Shown here piece by piece: positions 12,296-23,870 of a stretch of DNA of 64,000 nucleotides. The stretch is taken from contig NZ_PPPV01000016.1 in assembly GCF_002901705.1 (NCBI RefSeq), forward strand, positions 60,922 through 124,921, written 5' to 3'. Source of the stretch: Staphylococcus lugdunensis. GTDB taxonomy: Bacteria > Bacillota > Bacilli > Staphylococcales > Staphylococcaceae. The notes beneath the pieces are model-generated. The model did no database searches and was not told the origin of the DNA. It saw only the letters and a list, made by a program, of their open reading frames with translations. The translations under genes and the position numbers were made by a program. Positions within the stretch are counted from its first letter, which is position 1; each line of letters begins with the position of its first letter.

Positions 12296-12694
12296 TTACC
12301 AAACGTATGCGATAATTTCTCCACCAACATTACGTTTTCTTGCTTCTTTATCAGTGATAACACCTTCAGATGTAGAAACTAATGCGATACCTAAACCATT
12401 TAATACTTTAGGCACTTCGTTAGCTTTAGCATAAACACGTAAACCTGGTTTAGAAATACGTTTTAAACCTGTGATAACACGTTCGTTATTTTGACCATAT
12501 TTTAGGAATAAGCGAAGAACACCTTGTTTATCGTCTTCAACGAATTCTACGTTTTTAATGAAACCTTCATTTTTTAAGATTTCAGCAATTTGTTTTTTAA
12601 TGTTTGATGCAGGTAACTCTAATTTATCGTGACGCACCATGTTAGCGTTTCTCACTCGAGTTAGCATATCTGCAATTGGATCTGTCATTGTCAT
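12296..12694 (-). CDS. rpsH: 30S ribosomal protein S8
   Basis: S8 organises the central domain of 16S rRNA and in some bacteria represses the spc operon. The 132 residues show [13 protein letters not shown] at the start and the conserved [20 protein letters not shown] with the GGEIIAYVW end. It is 31 bases after the S14 gene. Confidence 0.98.
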   Translation of the reverse strand: MTMTDPIADMLTRVRNANMVRHDKLELPASNIKKQIAEILKNEGFIKNVEFVEDDKQGVLRLFLKYGQNNERVITGLKRISKPGLRVYAKANEVPKVLNGLGIALVSTSEGVITDKEARKRNVGGEIIAYVW

Positions 12695-12725
12695 TGATTG
12701 TTGCCTCCTTTCAGACTCTTAATAA

Positions 12726-12911
12726 TTACCAACTAGCTTTGCGTACGCCAGGAATTTGACCTTTATAAGCTAATTCACGGAAACAAATACGGCATAATTT
12801 AAATTTACGGTATACAGAATGTGGACGTCCACAACGTTCACAACGTGTGTATTCGCGTACTGCATATTTTTGTTTTTTTTGTTGCTTAGCAACCATTGAA
12901 GTTTTAGCCAC
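12726..12911 (-). CDS. rpsZ: 30S ribosomal protein S14, zinc-binding type
   Basis: This is the short 61-residue S14 with two Cys-X2-Cys pairs (CERCGRPH and CRICFREL) forming a zinc site. Firmicutes often carry a longer zinc-free paralogue elsewhere for zinc starvation; none is in this window. The gene lies between rplE and rpsH, the usual spc position. Confidence 0.97.
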
Positions 12912-12935
12912 TTAATTAGCCTCCTTTTTTAGAGA

Positions 12936-13475
12936 TTATTTACGAAATGGCATACCGAAGTTTGATAACAATTCACGAGCTTCCTCGTCAGTGTTAGCAG
13001 TTGTTACGATAACAATATCCATTCCTCTTACTTTGCTTACTTTATCATAATCGATTTCAGGGAAAATTAATTGTTCTTTAATACCTAAAGTGTAGTTACC
13101 GCGACCATCAAATGCTTTTTTAGAAACACCATGGAAGTCACGTACACGTGGTAATGAAACTGCGATTAATTTATCTAAGAATTCATACATTCTTTCACCG
13201 CGAAGTGTTACTTTTGCACCGATTGGCATACCTTCACGTAAACGGAATGTTGCGATTGATTTTTTAGCTTTAGTTACTAATGGTTTTTGACCAGTGATTA
13301 ATTCTAATTCTTCAACTGCACTATCTAAAACTTTAGAGTTTTGAACAGCATCACCGACACCCATGTTAACTACGATTTTTTCGATTTTTGGTACTTCCAT
13401 TACTGAACTGTAGTTAAACTTTTTAACCAAGTTTTCAGTAACTTCTGTGTTGAATTTTTCTTTTAAACGGTTCAA
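12936..13475 (-). CDS. rplE: 50S ribosomal protein L5
   Basis: L5 links 5S rRNA, the central protuberance and P-site tRNA. The 179 residues include NPHQVPKI-type [30 protein letters not shown] and the end [11 protein letters not shown]. It is 25 bases after rplX. Confidence 0.98.
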   Translation of the reverse strand: MNRLKEKFNTEVTENLVKKFNYSSVMEVPKIEKIVVNMGVGDAVQNSKVLDSAVEELELITGQKPLVTKAKKSIATFRLREGMPIGAKVTLRGERMYEFLDKLIAVSLPRVRDFHGVSKKAFDGRGNYTLGIKEQLIFPEIDYDKVSKVRGMDIVIVTTANTDEEARELLSNFGMPFRK

Positions 13476-13500
13476 AGTGGATCCTCCTTTCGATTATTTA

Positions 13501-13818
13501 TTAATTATTAGATTTGATTTCTTCGCCTGACTTTTTAGCAATACGAACTTTTTTACCATCAACAAATTTATAACCAACACGTGTAGGTTCATTTGTTTTA
13601 GGGTCTAATAATTGTACGTTAGAAACATGGATAGCTGCCTCTGTTTCTAAGATTCCACCTTCAGGATTTAATTGAGTTGGTTTTTGGTGTTTTTTAATAA
13701 CATTTACACCTTCCACAACGACACGGTCTTTTTTAGGTTCAGTAGCAATAACTTTTCCTTCTTTACCTTTGTCTTTACCTGCGATAACTTTTACGTTGTC
13801 ACCTTTTTTGATATGCAT
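13501..13818 (-). CDS. rplX: 50S ribosomal protein L24
   Basis: L24 is an assembly-initiator protein. The 105 residues begin [20 protein letters not shown], the KOW motif of the family, and end in a basic tail. The gene follows rplN by 36 bases. Confidence 0.97.
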   Translation of the reverse strand: MHIKKGDNVKVIAGKDKGKEGKVIATEPKKDRVVVEGVNVIKKHQKPTQLNPEGGILETEAAIHVSNVQLLDPKTNEPTRVGYKFVDGKKVRIAKKSGEEIKSNN

Positions 13819-13854
13819 GTGGGCACCTCCTTAAATATTATGGTTATTGTTTGT

Positions 13855-14226
<372 letters not shown>

Positions 14227-14254
14227 TTAAACCTCCCTTATCTTTAATCTTGTA

Positions 14255-14518
14255 TTAAATAATTACTGACTCTTCAACAATTTCTACTAAACGAAAACGT
14301 TTTGTTGCTGATAAAGGACGAGTTTCTTGGATTTTAACAATGTCTCCTAATTTAGCTGAATTGTTTTCATCATGAGTTTTGTATTTTTTAGAGTATTTTA
14401 CACGTTTACCGTATAATTTGTGTGTTTTGTAAGTTTCTACTAATACAGTGATAGTTTTGTCCATTTTGTCAGAAACTACTCTGCCAGTGTAAACTTTGCG
14501 ATCATTTCTTTCACTCAC
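14255..14518 (-). CDS. rpsQ: 30S ribosomal protein S17
   Basis: S17 is a primary 16S rRNA binder with an OB fold. The 87 residues include [35 protein letters not shown] and [16 protein letters not shown]. It is 17 bases after rpmC. Confidence 0.98.
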   Translation of the reverse strand: MSERNDRKVYTGRVVSDKMDKTITVLVETYKTHKLYGKRVKYSKKYKTHDENNSAKLGDIVKIQETRPLSATKRFRLVEIVEESVII

Positions 14519-14535
14519 TTTTACAACCTCCTCTT

Positions 14536-14745
14536 TTATTGATTAGCCTTGCTTTGTTCAATTTCTCTTTCACGAGCGACAGTTTTTAGACGTGCAATCG
14601 TTTTTCTTACTGTGCGAATACGTGCAGTTTCCTCTAATTGACCTGTAGCTAACTGAAAGCGTAGGTTAAAAAGTTCTTCTTTTGAAGATTTGATTTGTTC
14701 TTCGATTTCTGAAGTGGTTAAGTCTCTAATTTCCTTAGCTTTCAT
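14536..14745 (-). CDS. rpmC: 50S ribosomal protein L29
   Basis: L29 is a two-helix protein beside the exit tunnel. I start at ATG 14743-14745, giving 69 residues beginning [19 protein letters not shown], the family N-terminus. The longer frame upstream would add eight unrelated residues. GGTGG lies just before this start, inside the end of rplP, which it overlaps by 11 bases. Confidence 0.96.
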
Positions 14746-15169
14746 TTGTTTCACCACCCAATTCTTCACGTTTTACAAACTTAGTTTTAACTGGAAGTTT
14801 GTGACTAGCTAAACGCAATGCTTCACGAGCAACTTCTTCTTGTACACCAGCAATCTCGAATAAGATACGACCTGGTTTCACAACTGCGATCCAACCTTCA
14901 ACAGCACCTTTACCGGCACCCATACGAACTTCTAAAGGTTTTTTAGTATATGGTGTATGTGGGAAGATTTTAATCCAAACTTTCCCGCCACGTTTCATGT
15001 AACGTGTCATAGCAATACGAGCAGATTCGATTTGACGAGATGTAATCCAAGACGTTGTAGTTGCTTGTAATCCATACTCACCAAATGTTACATAGTTACC
15101 GCCTTTTGAACGACCAGTTGTTTTTGGACGATGTTGACGACGATATTTAACACGTTTTGGTAGTAACAT
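14735..15169 (-). CDS. rplP: 50S ribosomal protein L16
   Basis: L16 organises the A-site tRNA elbow region and is needed for peptidyl-transferase maturation. The 144 residues begin [14 protein letters not shown] and contain [20 protein letters not shown] and [12 protein letters not shown]. It overlaps rpmC by 11 bases and lies two bases after rpsC. Confidence 0.98.
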   Translation of the reverse strand: MLLPKRVKYRRQHRPKTTGRSKGGNYVTFGEYGLQATTTSWITSRQIESARIAMTRYMKRGGKVWIKIFPHTPYTKKPLEVRMGAGKGAVEGWIAVVKPGRILFEIAGVQEEVAREALRLASHKLPVKTKFVKREELGGETNES

Positions 15170-15171
15170 TA

Positions 15172-15825
15172 TTATTTTCCTCCTTCACTAGTGTTCTTAG
15201 TAGGAAGAACTTCTCCACGATAAATCCATACTTTAACGCCTAATTTACCATAAGTAGTGTCGGCTTCAGCATGTGCGTAATCAATGTCAGCACGCAATGT
15301 ATGAAGTGGAACAGTTCCTTCAGAATATTGTTCGGCACGAGCGATGTCTGCGCCACCTAAACGACCAGAAACTTGAGTTTTGATACCTTTAGCACCTAAC
15401 TTCATAGCTCTTGAAATCGCTTGTTTTTGTACACGGCGGAATGATGCACGATTTTCTAATTGACGTGCAATGTTTTCAGCAACTAAACGTGCATCGATAT
15501 CAATTTTTTTGATTTCAACAACGTTGATGTGTACTTTCTTATCAGTTAAATTGTTTAATTTGTTACGAAGTTTTTCAATTTCTGAACCGCCTTTACCGAT
15601 TACCATACCAGGTTTACCAGTATGAATCGCAATGTTAATTCGGTTAGCTGCACGTTCAATGTCAACGTGTGAAACTGATGCTTCTTTTAATTCGTTATCA
15701 ATAAATTTACGGATTTTTAAATCTTCGTGTAGTAATGATGCAAAGTCTTTTTCAGCATACCATTTTGCTTCCCAATCACGGATGATACCGACACGAAGTC
15801 CGATAGGATTAATTTTTTGACCCAC
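15172..15825 (-). CDS. rpsC: 30S ribosomal protein S3
   Basis: S3 lines the mRNA entry tunnel and contributes to its helicase activity. The 217 residues have an N-terminal KH domain with the [18 protein letters not shown] loop and the C-terminal segment [17 protein letters not shown]. It is 23 bases after rplV. Confidence 0.98.
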   Translation of the reverse strand: MGQKINPIGLRVGIIRDWEAKWYAEKDFASLLHEDLKIRKFIDNELKEASVSHVDIERAANRINIAIHTGKPGMVIGKGGSEIEKLRNKLNNLTDKKVHINVVEIKKIDIDARLVAENIARQLENRASFRRVQKQAISRAMKLGAKGIKTQVSGRLGGADIARAEQYSEGTVPLHTLRADIDYAHAEADTTYGKLGVKVWIYRGEVLPTKNTSEGGK

Positions 15826-15848
15826 AGTGTTCCCTCCTTAAATAATTA

Positions 15849-16202
15849 TTAAGCTTCTTTAGCTTCTTCTTTTCCGTCACTTACGACGATAGTGATGTGG
15901 CTAGTACGTTTGTTAATTGCACTTGCACGGCCTTGTGCACGTGGACGGAAACGTTTTAAAGTTGGTCCTTCATTAGCATATGCTTCTTTAACAACTAATT
16001 CATCAGTGTTCATATCATAGTTGTGTTCAGCATTTGCTAAAGCGGACATTAATACTTTTTCAATTACTGGTGATGAAGCTTTGTTTGTCAATTTTAAAAT
16101 TGCAATTGCTTCAGCAGCATTTTTACCTCTGATTAAGTCAAGAACTAATCTTACTTTACGAGGTGCGATTCTTATAGTTCTAGCAACCGCTTTTGCTTCC
16201 AT
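15849..16202 (-). CDS. rplV: 50S ribosomal protein L22
   Basis: L22 has an extended beta hairpin lining the exit tunnel, a known site of macrolide-resistance changes. The 117 residues include [17 protein letters not shown] and the hairpin segment [20 protein letters not shown], which looks intact with no duplication. It follows rpsS by 27 bases. Confidence 0.98.
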
Positions 16203-16229
16203 TAGGATTTCCTCCTCTACTTATATATG

Positions 16230-16508
16230 TTATCTTCTTGTTTTCTTGTCGTCTGCTGCATGTCCTTTGAATGTATGAGTTGGAGCAAATTCACCTAATT
16301 TGTGACCAACCATATCTTCAGTAACATAAACAGGTACATGCTTACGTCCATCGTATACTGCAAATGTATGTCCAATGAAATTAGGGAAAATTGTAGAACG
16401 ACGAGACCATGTTTTAATTACTTGTTTTCTTTCACTTCCGTCTTGAGCTTCAACTTTTTTCATTAAATGATCATCGACGAAAGGTCCTTTTTTAATACTA
16501 CGAGCCAT
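16230..16508 (-). CDS. rpsS: 30S ribosomal protein S19
   Basis: S19 lies in the small-subunit head next to S13. The start is ATG 16506-16508 ([20 protein letters not shown]), preceded by GGGAGG nine bases upstream, giving 92 residues. The open frame extends upstream, but that part does not resemble the family. The middle segment [20 protein letters not shown] is conserved. Confidence 0.97.
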   Translation of the reverse strand: MARSIKKGPFVDDHLMKKVEAQDGSERKQVIKTWSRRSTIFPNFIGHTFAVYDGRKHVPVYVTEDMVGHKLGEFAPTHTFKGHAADDKKTRR

Positions 16509-16574
16509 TTGGGCGCCTCCCTTCTTATTGTGTGCGTGCAGCTTTACGCCGCACACCCAAATAAGTTGATTTTA

Positions 16575-17408
16575 TTATTTTCTCTTACGTCCACGTACGA
16601 TAAGTTTATCTGATGCTTTTTTACCACGACGTGTTTTCTTGCCAAGAGTTGGTTTACCCCATGGAGACATTGGAGATGGTCTACCGATTGGAGCACGACC
16701 TTCACCACCACCGTGTGGGTGATCGTTAGGGTTCATTACAGAACCACGAACTGTAGGACGGATACCTTTCCATCTTGAACGTCCTGCTTTACCTACGTTA
16801 ACAAGTTCATGTTGTAAGTTACCAACTTGTCCAATTGTTGCTCGGCATGTTGATAGCACCATACGAACTTCACCAGAACGCAATCTGATTAATACGTATT
16901 TACCTTCTTTACCAAGTACTTGAGAGCTGGCACCTGCTGAACGCGCAAGTTGTCCACCTTTTCCTGGTTTTAATTCAATGTTATGGATGATAGTACCAAC
17001 AGGTATGTTTTGTAATGGTAATGCGTTACCAACTTTGATGTCAGCGTCTTCACCACTTTCAACTACTTGTCCTACTTCTAATCCTTTAGGTGCAATAATA
17101 TAGCGTTTTTCACCATCTGCATATACTAATAATGCAATATTTGCTGATCTGTTTGGATCATATTGAATAGAATCAACTTTAGCTGTGATTCCATCTTTAT
17201 TACGTTTGAAATCGATAACACGGTATTGACGTTTGTGGCCGCCACCATGATGGCGTACTGTCAATTTACCTTGGTTGTTACGTCCCGCTCTTTTCGGTAG
17301 CGGTTGTAATAATGACTTTTCTGGAGTTGTTTTAGTAATCTCCGCGAAATCTAATGAAGTCATATTACGACGACCATTTGTTATTGGCTTATATTTTTTA
17401 AGAGCCAT
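16575..17408 (-). CDS. rplB: 50S ribosomal protein L2
   Basis: L2 is required for subunit association and peptidyl transfer. The 277 residues include the SH3-like core and the C-terminal segment [19 protein letters not shown] with the histidine known to matter for activity. It is 31 bases after rplW. The 66-base gap to rpsS downstream contains only a ribosome-binding site. Confidence 0.98.
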   Translation of the reverse strand: MALKKYKPITNGRRNMTSLDFAEITKTTPEKSLLQPLPKRAGRNNQGKLTVRHHGGGHKRQYRVIDFKRNKDGITAKVDSIQYDPNRSANIALLVYADGEKRYIIAPKGLEVGQVVESGEDADIKVGNALPLQNIPVGTIIHNIELKPGKGGQLARSAGASSQVLGKEGKYVLIRLRSGEVRMVLSTCRATIGQVGNLQHELVNVGKAGRSRWKGIRPTVRGSVMNPNDHPHGGGEGRAPIGRPSPMSPWGKPTLGKKTRRGKKASDKLIVRGRKRK

Positions 17409-17439
17409 TGTCGCTTACCTCCTTATTGGTAATTTTATT

Positions 17440-17715
17440 TTAGTTAAATAAGTCGATTGATCCTTCTTTTAATGTAACAATCGCTTTTCTTCGTTTATTC
17501 GTATAACCTTGGTATCGGCCCATACGTTTTTTCTTAGGTTTATAGTTCATGATGTTGACATTTGCAACTTTAACGTCAAAGATTTCTTCAACAGCATCTT
17601 TAACTTGTGTTTTATTTACACGAGTATCAACGTCAAATGTATATTTTTCTTCTGCCATAGCTTCTGAAGATTTTTCAGTGATTACGGGGCGCTTAAGAAT
17701 GTCTCTAGCTTCCAT
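17440..17715 (-). CDS. rplW: 50S ribosomal protein L23
   Basis: L23 sits at the tunnel exit and docks trigger factor and the signal recognition particle. The 91 residues contain [15 protein letters not shown] and the conserved [17 protein letters not shown]. Its start overlaps the rplD stop by one base. Confidence 0.98.
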   Translation of the reverse strand: MEARDILKRPVITEKSSEAMAEEKYTFDVDTRVNKTQVKDAVEEIFDVKVANVNIMNYKPKKKRMGRYQGYTNKRRKAIVTLKEGSIDLFN

Positions 17716-18338
17716 TATCCGAGCACCTCCTCAACTTTTTTAGCAGCTGCTTCAGTGATGATTACACTGTCAGCACTTGAAATATCTAATACGTTTAAAC
17801 CAGTCGCTGTAGTAACTTGTACTCCAGGAATATTACGTGCAGATAATGCTACGTTTACATCTTCATTTTCTGTCACTACTAAAACTTTTTTAGGTTGTTC
17901 TAATGTAGTTAACACGTTTTTGAATTCTTTCGTTTTAGGTGCTTCGAAACCAAAGCTATCTACAACTGTGAATCCATTTTCTTTAACTTTGAATGACAAT
18001 GCTGAACGTAACGCTAAACGACGCATTTTCTTAGGCATTTTATAAGCATAGCTTCTTGGAGTTGGTCCAAATACGATACCACCACCACGCCATTGTGGCG
18101 CACGAATCGTACCTTGACGCGCACGTCCTGTACCTTTTTGTCTCCATGGTTTACGTCCACCGCCACGAACTGCTGAACGATTTTTAACAGCATGTGTTCC
18201 TTGGCGTAATGAAGCACGTTGTAATGTAATTGCTTCAAAAAGCACGCTGTTATTTGGTTCAATGCCGAATACTGCATCGCTAAGTTCTACTGAACCTGCT
18301 TTAGAACCGTCTACTTTTAATACATCATAATTAGCCAT
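17715..18338 (-). CDS. rplD: 50S ribosomal protein L4
   Basis: L4 extends a loop into the exit tunnel opposite L22. The 207 residues show the loop [20 protein letters not shown] with the usual residues, followed by [19 protein letters not shown]. It is 28 bases after rplC. In some bacteria L4 controls the S10 operon through its leader; whether that holds here is not visible. Confidence 0.98.
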   Translation of the reverse strand: MANYDVLKVDGSKAGSVELSDAVFGIEPNNSVLFEAITLQRASLRQGTHAVKNRSAVRGGGRKPWRQKGTGRARQGTIRAPQWRGGGIVFGPTPRSYAYKMPKKMRRLALRSALSFKVKENGFTVVDSFGFEAPKTKEFKNVLTTLEQPKKVLVVTENEDVNVALSARNIPGVQVTTATGLNVLDISSADSVIITEAAAKKVEEVLG

Positions 18339-18366
18339 TATGCATTTTCCTCCTTTCGCTACTTAA

Positions 18367-19029
18367 TTATTTATTACCTTTTTTAATTGAAGATTTAATT
18401 TCTACTAAGCCTTTTTTAGCTCCTGGAACATTACCTTTTACAAGGATAACGCCATTTTCAGTATCAACTTGTACTACTTCTAAGTTTTGTACAGTCACTG
18501 TGTTACCACCCATACGTCCAGGTGCTTTTTGACCTTTAAATACTCTTGAAGCATCAGAAGCCATACCTACTGAACCTGGTGCTCTGTGGAAATGAGAACC
18601 GTGAGCCATTGGTCCACGTGCTTGACCATGTCGTTTAATAGCACCTTGGAAGCCTTTACCTTTAGATACGCCTGTTACATCAATGATGTCGCCAGCTTCA
18701 AATGTATCAACTGAGACTTCTTGACCTACTTCGTATTCATCAACATTGACGTTTCTGAATTCACGAATGAAGCGCTTAGGTGCTGTGCCTGCTTTTTTAG
18801 CATGACCTTCAGCTGGTTTCGTTGCATATTTGTTTGATTTTGCATCTTTTTTATATGCTTGTTTGTCTTCAAAACCTACTTGAATAGCATTGTATCCATC
18901 TACTTCTTCAGTTTTCTTTTGCAATACTACGTTTTGACTTGCTTCTACTACTGTAACTGGGATTAATTCACCATTTTCTCCAAATACTTGAGTCATCCCA
19001 ATTTTTCTTCCTAAGATTCCTTTGGTCAT
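18367..19029 (-). CDS. rplC: 50S ribosomal protein L3
   Basis: L3 approaches the peptidyl-transferase centre with a loop in which changes affect linezolid and tiamulin sensitivity. The 220 residues begin [16 protein letters not shown] and include [20 protein letters not shown] and [20 protein letters not shown]. Nothing unusual is seen. It is 27 bases after rpsJ. Confidence 0.98.
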   Translation of the reverse strand: MTKGILGRKIGMTQVFGENGELIPVTVVEASQNVVLQKKTEEVDGYNAIQVGFEDKQAYKKDAKSNKYATKPAEGHAKKAGTAPKRFIREFRNVNVDEYEVGQEVSVDTFEAGDIIDVTGVSKGKGFQGAIKRHGQARGPMAHGSHFHRAPGSVGMASDASRVFKGQKAPGRMGGNTVTVQNLEVVQVDTENGVILVKGNVPGAKKGLVEIKSSIKKGNK

Positions 19030-19056
19030 CGAAAGTCCACCTCCTAAAATTTTCTA

Positions 19057-19377
<321 letters not shown>

Positions 19378-19506
19378 TTATTCGTCTACATTTAAGTGAT
19401 AGACTTCTCCACGAAAACTATCTGCCACAACGCCATGGCAAAGCGGCCGGGTGTGTCAGTAACCTTTCGCTTCATCGCTTCTTACAAGTCCAACATTAGA
19501 TATGAT

Positions 19507-19541
19507 ACAGTAAAAACCCATCTAATTCAAGGGGTTTCTGT
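19507..19541 (-). promoter_or_regulatory. Hairpin with T-run early in the S10 operon leader
   Basis: On the minus strand a 6-bp stem (19532-19537 with 19514-19519) is extended by ACAG/CTGT and followed by five T. It starts about 30 nt after the predicted transcription start and 140 nt before rpsJ, so it could act as an attenuator. No ligand or protein is suggested by the sequence. Confidence 0.4.
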
Positions 19542-19575
19542 AATTTTTCTAACCTTGTCTAACACATACCTTTGT

Positions 19576-19604
19576 ATTGTACTTGATAATTACAGTCAGT
19601 TCAA
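19576..19604 (-). promoter_or_regulatory. Sigma-A promoter of the S10-spc-alpha superoperon
   Basis: The minus strand has TTGAAC (19599-19604), a 17-base spacer and TACAAT (19576-19581). It is the best promoter upstream of rpsJ and gives a leader of about 200 nt. Confidence 0.65.
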
Positions 19605-19717
19605 CTGTTTTTCGCATTTTTAGTCATTAATTATTTAGGTAATATTAGTTTACAGCCTTTTTAATTTCTATATATCTTTTTTTTACATATAATATAGGTA
19701 AATGGAGGTGTCGTTAC

Positions 19718-20113
19718 ATGAAACATAGTATTAAAGTTACACTTTCACTTATTAGTGTATTTATATTAGTATGTGAATTCTTTTATGGAATCCCCTTTTT
19801 AGGTGGAATGATTATCTTTAGTTATTTTTGGCAACCGTTATTATTTAATGCATTTTTATATTTAGTATTGGTTATAATCTTGCTTTTCGATAAACAAAAT
19901 GCCATTAAGCCTATGCTAGTTATACCTTTAATTGGAATTGTCGGGTCACTTATTGCAATTCTTCCAATTATTGGGATGATTACGCATTGGATTTTATTCT
20001 TCTTGATGGTATTTTTCTTATTTATCGTCTTAAACGCTCCAACTTATCTACCTAATAAAAATGCGCGTGTTGTTTATACACAGTATAAAGATGATAAACA
20101 TGAGAATCGCTGA
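19718..20113 (+). CDS. Small four-helix membrane protein of unknown function
   Basis: The 131-residue product has about four hydrophobic helices (roughly residues 6-28, 33-56, 64-85, 88-107) and a short hydrophilic, basic C-terminus (KNARVVYTQYKDDKHENR) that should face the cytoplasm by the positive-inside rule. A ribosome-binding site (GGAGG) stands upstream of the ATG. I do not recognise a named family. It is transcribed away from the S10 operon and towards the purine permease; hairpins at 20144-20281 separate the convergent pair. No enzymatic motif is visible. Confidence 0.75.
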   Translation: MKHSIKVTLSLISVFILVCEFFYGIPFLGGMIIFSYFWQPLLFNAFLYLVLVIILLFDKQNAIKPMLVIPLIGIVGSLIAILPIIGMITHWILFFLMVFFLFIVLNAPTYLPNKNARVVYTQYKDDKHENR

Positions 20114-20135
20114 TTTAATTAAAACGGAGCGGGAC

Positions 20136-20235
20136 AACATTCATTTTGAATTCGTAGTCCCGCCCCGACAAAAGGTTGGCTAAGATTGAAAAAACTTGGT
20201 ATAAACGCATTTTCAATCAAGTCAACTATTGTCCA
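20136..20235 (-). repeat. Dispersed intergenic repeat, inverted copy
   Basis: Two hairpins occur: GCGGGAC paired with GTCCCGC (about 20144-20164), and GATTGAAAA paired with TTTTCAATC (about 20186-20222). Read on the minus strand the order and sequence match the element at 24930-25067 (GTTGACT.GATTGAAAAT.CG, then GGGACTA.GAATTCA.AATGAATG). It lies between convergent genes and may end transcription from both sides. Confidence 0.65.
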
Positions 20236-20244
20236 TATGTAATT

Positions 20245-20287
20245 AAGATCCTAAAACATGATTCATATGTCTTAGGATCTTTTTAAT
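20245..20287 (+). terminator. Intrinsic terminator between the convergent 131-residue protein gene and the purine permease gene
   Basis: A perfect 10-bp stem (20245-20254 with 20272-20281) is followed on the plus strand by a T-run. On the minus strand the stem is present but the T-run is weak, so it acts mainly for plus-strand transcripts. Confidence 0.75.
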
Positions 20288-20288
20288 T

Positions 20289-21623
20289 TTAACCGTGTAC
20301 AAACACGAAATATAAAATGAAGAGCACCATTAATACATACATGATTGGATGCACTTCTTTATGTTTTTTAGTAATAAGCATTGTAATTGGGTAGAAAATA
20401 AAACCACACGCAATTCCAGTAGCAATAGAATACGATAAAGGCATCATGATAATTGTAATAAACGCTGGAACAGCTACTTCGAACTTTTTCCAATCAATTT
20501 CAGCAAAGTTTGCCGCCATCAGTACCCCAACAACAACAAGGGCTGGTGTAGTAACAGCACTTGTTACAACTTGCATCAATGGGCTGAAGAATAATGCCAA
20601 TAAGAAGCAACAACCTGTCACGATACTCGCAAATCCTGTTCTTGCTCCTACAGCAACACCAGAAGTAGATTCTATATATGATGTTGTCGTTGTCGTACCA
20701 AATATTGCACCGACGATCGTTGCTAGTGAGTCTGAAAATAATGCTCTACCTGCACGTGGGAGTTTATTATCTTTCATAATACCTGCTTGAGTTGCAACCG
20801 CAACTAATGTACCTGCAGTATCAAAGAAATCAATAAATAAAAACGTTAATATTACAATTAAAAATTGAATCGTAAACAGTTGTGATGGATCTTTAAATGC
20901 TTCGAAAGCTGCCCCAAATGTTGGTTTAATACTTGGAACATGTCCTACTATACCTGAAGGTGCATGAATAAGTCCCGTTACCATTCCAACAATTGCAGTA
21001 ATCACCATTCCTATAAAAATTGAACCAGGTACTTTCTTAGCATATAAAATAACCGTTACAACAATACCTAATATCGCTAATAATACTGGCCCTTCTGTTA
21101 ACTTTCCAAGCGTTACAAGTGTGGATTTGTTTTTCACAATGATTCCAGCGCTTTGTAAACCAACAAAGGTGATAAATAAACCAATACCAGCCGATACTGC
21201 CATTTTCATTTGATATGGGATGGCATTAATAATGACTTCGCGCCAACCAGAAATTGTCAAACAGGCAAACACAATTCCTGAGAAAAGCACGCCTGTTAAT
21301 CCGATTTGCCATGGAATACCCAAATTTAATACTACTGTAAATGCAAAGAAGGCATTTAATCCCATACCTGGTGCTAATGCAATAGGATATCTCGCTATCA
21401 ATCCCATAAATAAAGAACCAACAAAAGCTGCTAAAGCAGTTGCTACAAAAATCGCTCCTTGATCCATCTTCATGTCTGGAGTTACACCCTTAACCCCTGC
21501 AAGACTTAAGACATGTGGATTGACAGCCAATATATAAGCCATGGATAAAAATGTCGTTATCCCACCAATAATTTCCTTCTTATAATTCGTGTTATTTTCG
21601 TCAAATTGGAAATATTTTCTCAC
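20289..21623 (-). CDS. pbuG: NCS2/AzgA-type purine permease (probable hypoxanthine/guanine uptake)
   Basis: The 444-residue membrane protein has about 12-14 hydrophobic helices and the AzgA-subgroup signatures APGMGLNAFFAFTVV (about residues 83-97) and TTTTTSYIESTSGVAVGART (about 310-330). Homologues such as B. subtilis PbuG/PbuO import hypoxanthine, guanine or adenine by proton symport. The start codon is GTG (VRKYFQF) with AAAAGGAG upstream. A pair of PurR boxes precedes it, which supports a purine substrate. The exact base transported cannot be told; the symbol is by similarity. Confidence 0.8.
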   Translation of the reverse strand: MRKYFQFDENNTNYKKEIIGGITTFLSMAYILAVNPHVLSLAGVKGVTPDMKMDQGAIFVATALAAFVGSLFMGLIARYPIALAPGMGLNAFFAFTVVLNLGIPWQIGLTGVLFSGIVFACLTISGWREVIINAIPYQMKMAVSAGIGLFITFVGLQSAGIIVKNKSTLVTLGKLTEGPVLLAILGIVVTVILYAKKVPGSIFIGMVITAIVGMVTGLIHAPSGIVGHVPSIKPTFGAAFEAFKDPSQLFTIQFLIVILTFLFIDFFDTAGTLVAVATQAGIMKDNKLPRAGRALFSDSLATIVGAIFGTTTTTSYIESTSGVAVGARTGFASIVTGCCFLLALFFSPLMQVVTSAVTTPALVVVGVLMAANFAEIDWKKFEVAVPAFITIIMMPLSYSIATGIACGFIFYPITMLITKKHKEVHPIMYVLMVLFILYFVFVHG

Positions 21624-21689
21624 CGTAAAATGCTCCTTTTAATAAAATACTTTAATAGTTTAATACCTATTAGTAGAAAAAACAATAGC

Positions 21690-21733
21690 AAATACGAACT
21701 TTATTATTATAAAGTCTCATTTTGTTCGAATTA
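21690..21733 (-). promoter_or_regulatory. Paired PurR boxes flanking the promoter of the purine permease gene
   Basis: Two inverted CGAAC-centred boxes lie at 21690-21702 and 21721-21733, 18 bases apart, with a TATAAT -10 (21706-21711, minus strand) between them. The first fits the B. subtilis PurBox (AWWWCCGAACWWT) at 12 of 13 positions and the second at about 10. In Firmicutes PurR binds such pairs and releases when PRPP rises. Confidence 0.65.
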
Positions 21734-21734
21734 T

Positions 21735-23870
21735 TTATAGTTTTAAATTTTTTAACGCATCTTTAAACGGATTATTTTCCAACTTTTCATCAGATGACAT
21801 ATATTTCTTCATTTCCTTTTTAGATATCTTATTATTATTTTTATGCTTCATACGCTCATCCATATGTCGTTGTGTTTCCGTATAGCCGCAAATACAACGA
21901 TATGTCGCTTCTTTCCCTTTACCAAATAATGTCATTTTCTTCTTACAATTTGGACATCTTGCATTCGTTTTACGTTGCACATTCTTTTTCGTTTTACAAG
22001 AAGGATCTTGGCATACTAGCATCTGCCCATTCTTTGTTTTTACTTTAATCATAAATTTCCCACATGTAGGACATTCTGTTGTAGTTAAGTTATCATGTTT
22101 ATATGTCTGCACACTATTTTTAATGTCATGCACTATTTTTGTCGTAAAATCTTGCATTTCCTGTATAAATTTCCGCTGATTATACTTACCTTTTTCAATT
22201 CGAGTTAATTTTTCTTCCCATTCTGCAGTTAATAGCGGTGAAGTTAAGGCTTCTGGTGCTAAATCTAATATTTGTTGTCCTTTAGATGTGACCTTAATCT
22301 TTCCGTCTGTTGATTCAATTGCATTAATATTGAAAAGTTTTTCAATAATGTCTGCCCGAGTCGCTACGGTGCCAATACCTCCAGTTTGTTTAAGCATTTG
22401 TGCATATTTCTTATCTTGTATATGAATAACTTGTTGTGGTGATTCCATCGCTTTTAATAACGTTCCTTCATTAAAATAATCTGGTGGTGTTGTTTGATGT
22501 TTCTTTATATTTGTTTGTGAAATTGGATATTGTTGCCCTTGACGGAAAGGTTGTTTCTTTACTTCAGTTTGCGTTGTGTCAAATAAGGCTTTATATCCTA
22601 GTTGCAAAGGTATGTTTTCTTTCATTTTAAACTGGTGCTGTGCTACTTCTAACTTAACCGTTGTCATTTCATATTGGTATGGTTCCATTAATGATGCAAT
22701 AAAGCGCTCAGCCACAAGCATATATATGTTTTGTTCTCTTGCAGTAAGTTGATTTAAATCTGGTCTAATTTCAGTTGGAATGATCGCATGATGATCTGAA
22801 ACTTTTTTATCATTAATGATATTTAGTTTTGTATTGAACGACTTTTTCATTAGATTTTTAACTGCAACTTTGTAATCAGTTGCAAGTAAAGCTTGCAGTC
22901 GTTCAGAGAACGTTTCTACCATATCACTAGTTAAAAAGTTAGAATCGGTTCTAGGATAAGTCACTAATTTATGTCGTTCATATAAATTTTGTAACGTGTT
23001 CAGAGTTTCTTTAGGTCCCATTTTAAATCGGCGGTACGCCTCTTGTTGTAAATCAGTTAAGTTAAACAATGCTTGCGGATAGCTTTTTTTACGCTTTGTC
23101 TCAACGGTCGTCACTTGAATATTATTTTGTGCGATGGCTTTAACGATATGCTCTAAATCTTCTCTTTGTTTAAAGCGTTGCTGTGAGTCCAAATCAAACT
23201 CATAGCCAGCAACTTTAATATGCAATGTGTAGTAATCTTCAGGTTTAAATTGCTTGATTTCTTTCTGACGCTCATACACTAATTGAATGGTTGGCGTTTG
23301 CACACGTCCTAATGATAATTGAGCATCATATTTAGTCGTTAAAGCACGGGTTGCGTTAATCCCTACAATCCAATCTGCTTCACTGCGCGCCAATGCTGCT
23401 TGATACAGATGATTATATTTTCTCCCGTCTTGTAAGTTCTTAAAACCTTGTTGAATTGCTTTTTTAGTAACTGAACTAATCCACAAACGTTGAATTGGCT
23501 TTTTATTGCCTACTTTGTCTAAGATAAGCCGCGCAACAAGTTCACCTTCTCTACCCGCATCAGTAGCAATAATCACGTTATTTACCTGCTTATTTAACAA
23601 TAATGATTTCACTGTTTTAAATTGCTTGCTTGTTTTTCCAATTACTATCGTTTTCATATGTTTGGGAATAATGGGCAAATCGTTTAAGTTCCATGTCTGA
23701 TATCTTTTGTCGTAATGCTCGGGTTGAGCATTGGTTACTAAATGTCCAAGTGCCCAGGTCACAATATATTTTTCGTTTTCTATATAACCGTTTTTCTTAT
23801 GCGTTATGTGTAAAGCATCTGCTATATCTCTCGCAACAGAAGGTTTTTCAGCTAAAATTAAAGATTTCAT
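21735..23870 (-). CDS. topB: DNA topoisomerase III
   Basis: TopB is a type IA topoisomerase that decatenates and relaxes negatively supercoiled DNA. I start at ATG 23868-23870 ([20 protein letters not shown]) with AAAGGAC upstream, giving 711 residues. The TOPRIM domain covers about 1-140 with TDAGREGE near 104, and the catalytic tyrosine is Y305 in TYPRTDSNF. The C-terminus (about 600-680) holds zinc-ribbon cysteines (CPTCGKF, CQDPSCK, CPNCKKK, CICGY) absent from E. coli-type minimal forms. It is divergent from the GNAT gene at 24021. Confidence 0.95.
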   Translation of the reverse strand: MKSLILAEKPSVARDIADALHITHKKNGYIENEKYIVTWALGHLVTNAQPEHYDKRYQTWNLNDLPIIPKHMKTIVIGKTSKQFKTVKSLLLNKQVNNVIIATDAGREGELVARLILDKVGNKKPIQRLWISSVTKKAIQQGFKNLQDGRKYNHLYQAALARSEADWIVGINATRALTTKYDAQLSLGRVQTPTIQLVYERQKEIKQFKPEDYYTLHIKVAGYEFDLDSQQRFKQREDLEHIVKAIAQNNIQVTTVETKRKKSYPQALFNLTDLQQEAYRRFKMGPKETLNTLQNLYERHKLVTYPRTDSNFLTSDMVETFSERLQALLATDYKVAVKNLMKKSFNTKLNIINDKKVSDHHAIIPTEIRPDLNQLTAREQNIYMLVAERFIASLMEPYQYEMTTVKLEVAQHQFKMKENIPLQLGYKALFDTTQTEVKKQPFRQGQQYPISQTNIKKHQTTPPDYFNEGTLLKAMESPQQVIHIQDKKYAQMLKQTGGIGTVATRADIIEKLFNINAIESTDGKIKVTSKGQQILDLAPEALTSPLLTAEWEEKLTRIEKGKYNQRKFIQEMQDFTTKIVHDIKNSVQTYKHDNLTTTECPTCGKFMIKVKTKNGQMLVCQDPSCKTKKNVQRKTNARCPNCKKKMTLFGKGKEATYRCICGYTETQRHMDERMKHKNNNKISKKEMKKYMSSDEKLENNPFKDALKNLKL

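Noticed and set aside
19396..19623. 75-codon plus-strand frame over the S10 leader
   Set aside because: It lies antisense to the promoter and leader of rpsJ, has no ribosome-binding site and has a composition unlike a protein.
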